Source: CAZIRO01 sp964541595
Lineage (GTDB): Bacteria > Acidobacteriota > HRBIN11
DNA: 15,332 nt
Reading direction: 5' to 3'
Assembly: GCA_964541595.1 (NCBI GenBank)
Contig: CAZIRO010000054.1
Span: 1 to 15,332, forward strand
Shown one piece after another: positions 15,119-15,332 of this stretch. The position numbers and the translations under genes are program-made. A model generated the notes under the pieces. It was not told where the DNA came from. It worked only from the letters and a program-made list of their open reading frames with translations, and ran no database searches. Numbering within the stretch: position 1 is the first letter of the stretch; each line of letters opens with the position of its first letter.

Positions 15119-15332
15119 TTATACTGCAAAATTCTCCCGGTATACGGCGGATTGTCCGGGCGCTTCTTCGACTTCCACTTCGATCGACTGCAGACGCGGT
15201 GCGCCGATTCGTTGCAACTCCTCCTGCGCACGCCGACACAGGTATTGTGCCAGCATTTCCGCCGTTGTATTCGGGATCGGCAGCAATACGACGTCCGTGC
15301 GCGGGAATACGAACCGCCGCGTTTTGTACTGC
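15119..15332 (-). CDS. 6-pyruvoyl-tetrahydropterin synthase / QueD-like protein (5' partial)
   Basis: The last 70 residues of a COG0720 protein, ending at the TAA at 15121-15119; its N-terminus lies beyond the window edge. Seen: KTRRFVFPRTDVVLLPIPNT, TAEMLAQYL and the C-terminal VEVEEAPGQSAVYRE, matching the family's dimer and active-site Glu region. Members act in queuosine (QueD), tetrahydrobiopterin or folate-type pterin pathways. Next to folK-mptA, a role in making the hydroxymethylpterin moiety is attractive, but the zinc histidines and the active-site residue that would separate these functions are not visible. Confidence 0.85.
   Translation of the reverse strand, partial: QYKTRRFVFPRTDVVLLPIPNTTAEMLAQYLCRRAQEELQRIGAPRLQSIEVEVEEAPGQSAVYRENFAV

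Noticed and set aside
1..15332. Archaeal origin of the DNA
   Set aside because: The pathway is archaeal-type, but the in-gene SECIS, extended -10 promoter, Shine-Dalgarno sites and bacterial FolK domain indicate a bacterium.
1..15332. Genome-wide reassignment of TGA
   Set aside because: TGA ends 11 of the 15 genes at sensible protein lengths, so it is a working stop codon here.

Overview
The window is a bacterial one-carbon island for the tetrahydromethanopterin (H4MPT) / methanofuran pathway. It holds 15 protein genes, two of them cut by the window edges, packed with overlaps or short gaps. No rRNA, tRNA, CRISPR array or insertion sequence was seen. No gene-free stretch exceeds 300 bases; the longest are 3867-4125 and 13344-13567. 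The pathway is archaeal in type, but the host looks bacterial: Shine-Dalgarno sites, an extended -10 promoter (TGCTATAAT), a bacterial-type FolK domain, and a selenocysteine signal placed inside the coding region as in bacteria. GC content is moderately high. The FolK half resembles proteins I associate with Chloroflexota, but that is a weak guess at the phylum.

Layout. On the plus strand, bases 1-7676 carry fwdB (5' end missing), fwdA, fwdC, a DUF447 flavoprotein-like gene, mptG (beta-RFAP synthase), ftr and mch. These are the enzymes that interconvert CO2 or formate, formyl-methanofuran, formyl-H4MPT and methenyl-H4MPT, plus the committed step of H4MPT synthesis. A HisA-like gene follows on the minus strand (7687-8391). 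Its start codon shares the tetranucleotide CATG with the start of the divergent mfnD. The genes mfnD, mfnF and mfnE (plus strand, 8390-11330) and mfnB (minus strand) make methanofuran or a methylofuran-like cofactor. The minus-strand group, read right to left, is a 6-pyruvoyltetrahydropterin synthase-like gene (cut by the window end), a FolK-MptA fusion, an ADP-ribosylglycohydrolase and mfnB. It supplies the pterin and furan parts of the two cofactors.

Main discovery. fwdB is interrupted by an in-frame TGA at 261-263, exactly where archaeal FwdB/FmdB has its Mo/W-ligating cysteine, which is selenocysteine in some methanogen enzymes. The codon is followed by His-Gly-Pro and, 19 nt later, by a perfect 6-bp hairpin with an AGGUU loop (283-299), which fits a bacterial SECIS element. 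The same frame then runs open and conserved for 318 more sense codons. TGA is the normal stop of 11 of the 15 genes here, so this is local recoding and not a different genetic code. I read it as a selenocysteine-containing, redox-active bacterial formylmethanofuran dehydrogenase, unlike the redox-inactive Fhc hydrolase of proteobacterial methylotrophs.

Working together, FwdABC (with FwdD and Fe-S subunits expected outside the window), Ftr and Mch would link CO2 and methenyl-H4MPT, while the mfn, mpt, FolK-MptA and PTPS genes make the carriers. Genes not seen here include fwdD/F/G, mtd or mer, fae, mfnA, mfnC and mptB. The direction of flux (CO2 fixation or C1 oxidation) cannot be decided from this window.
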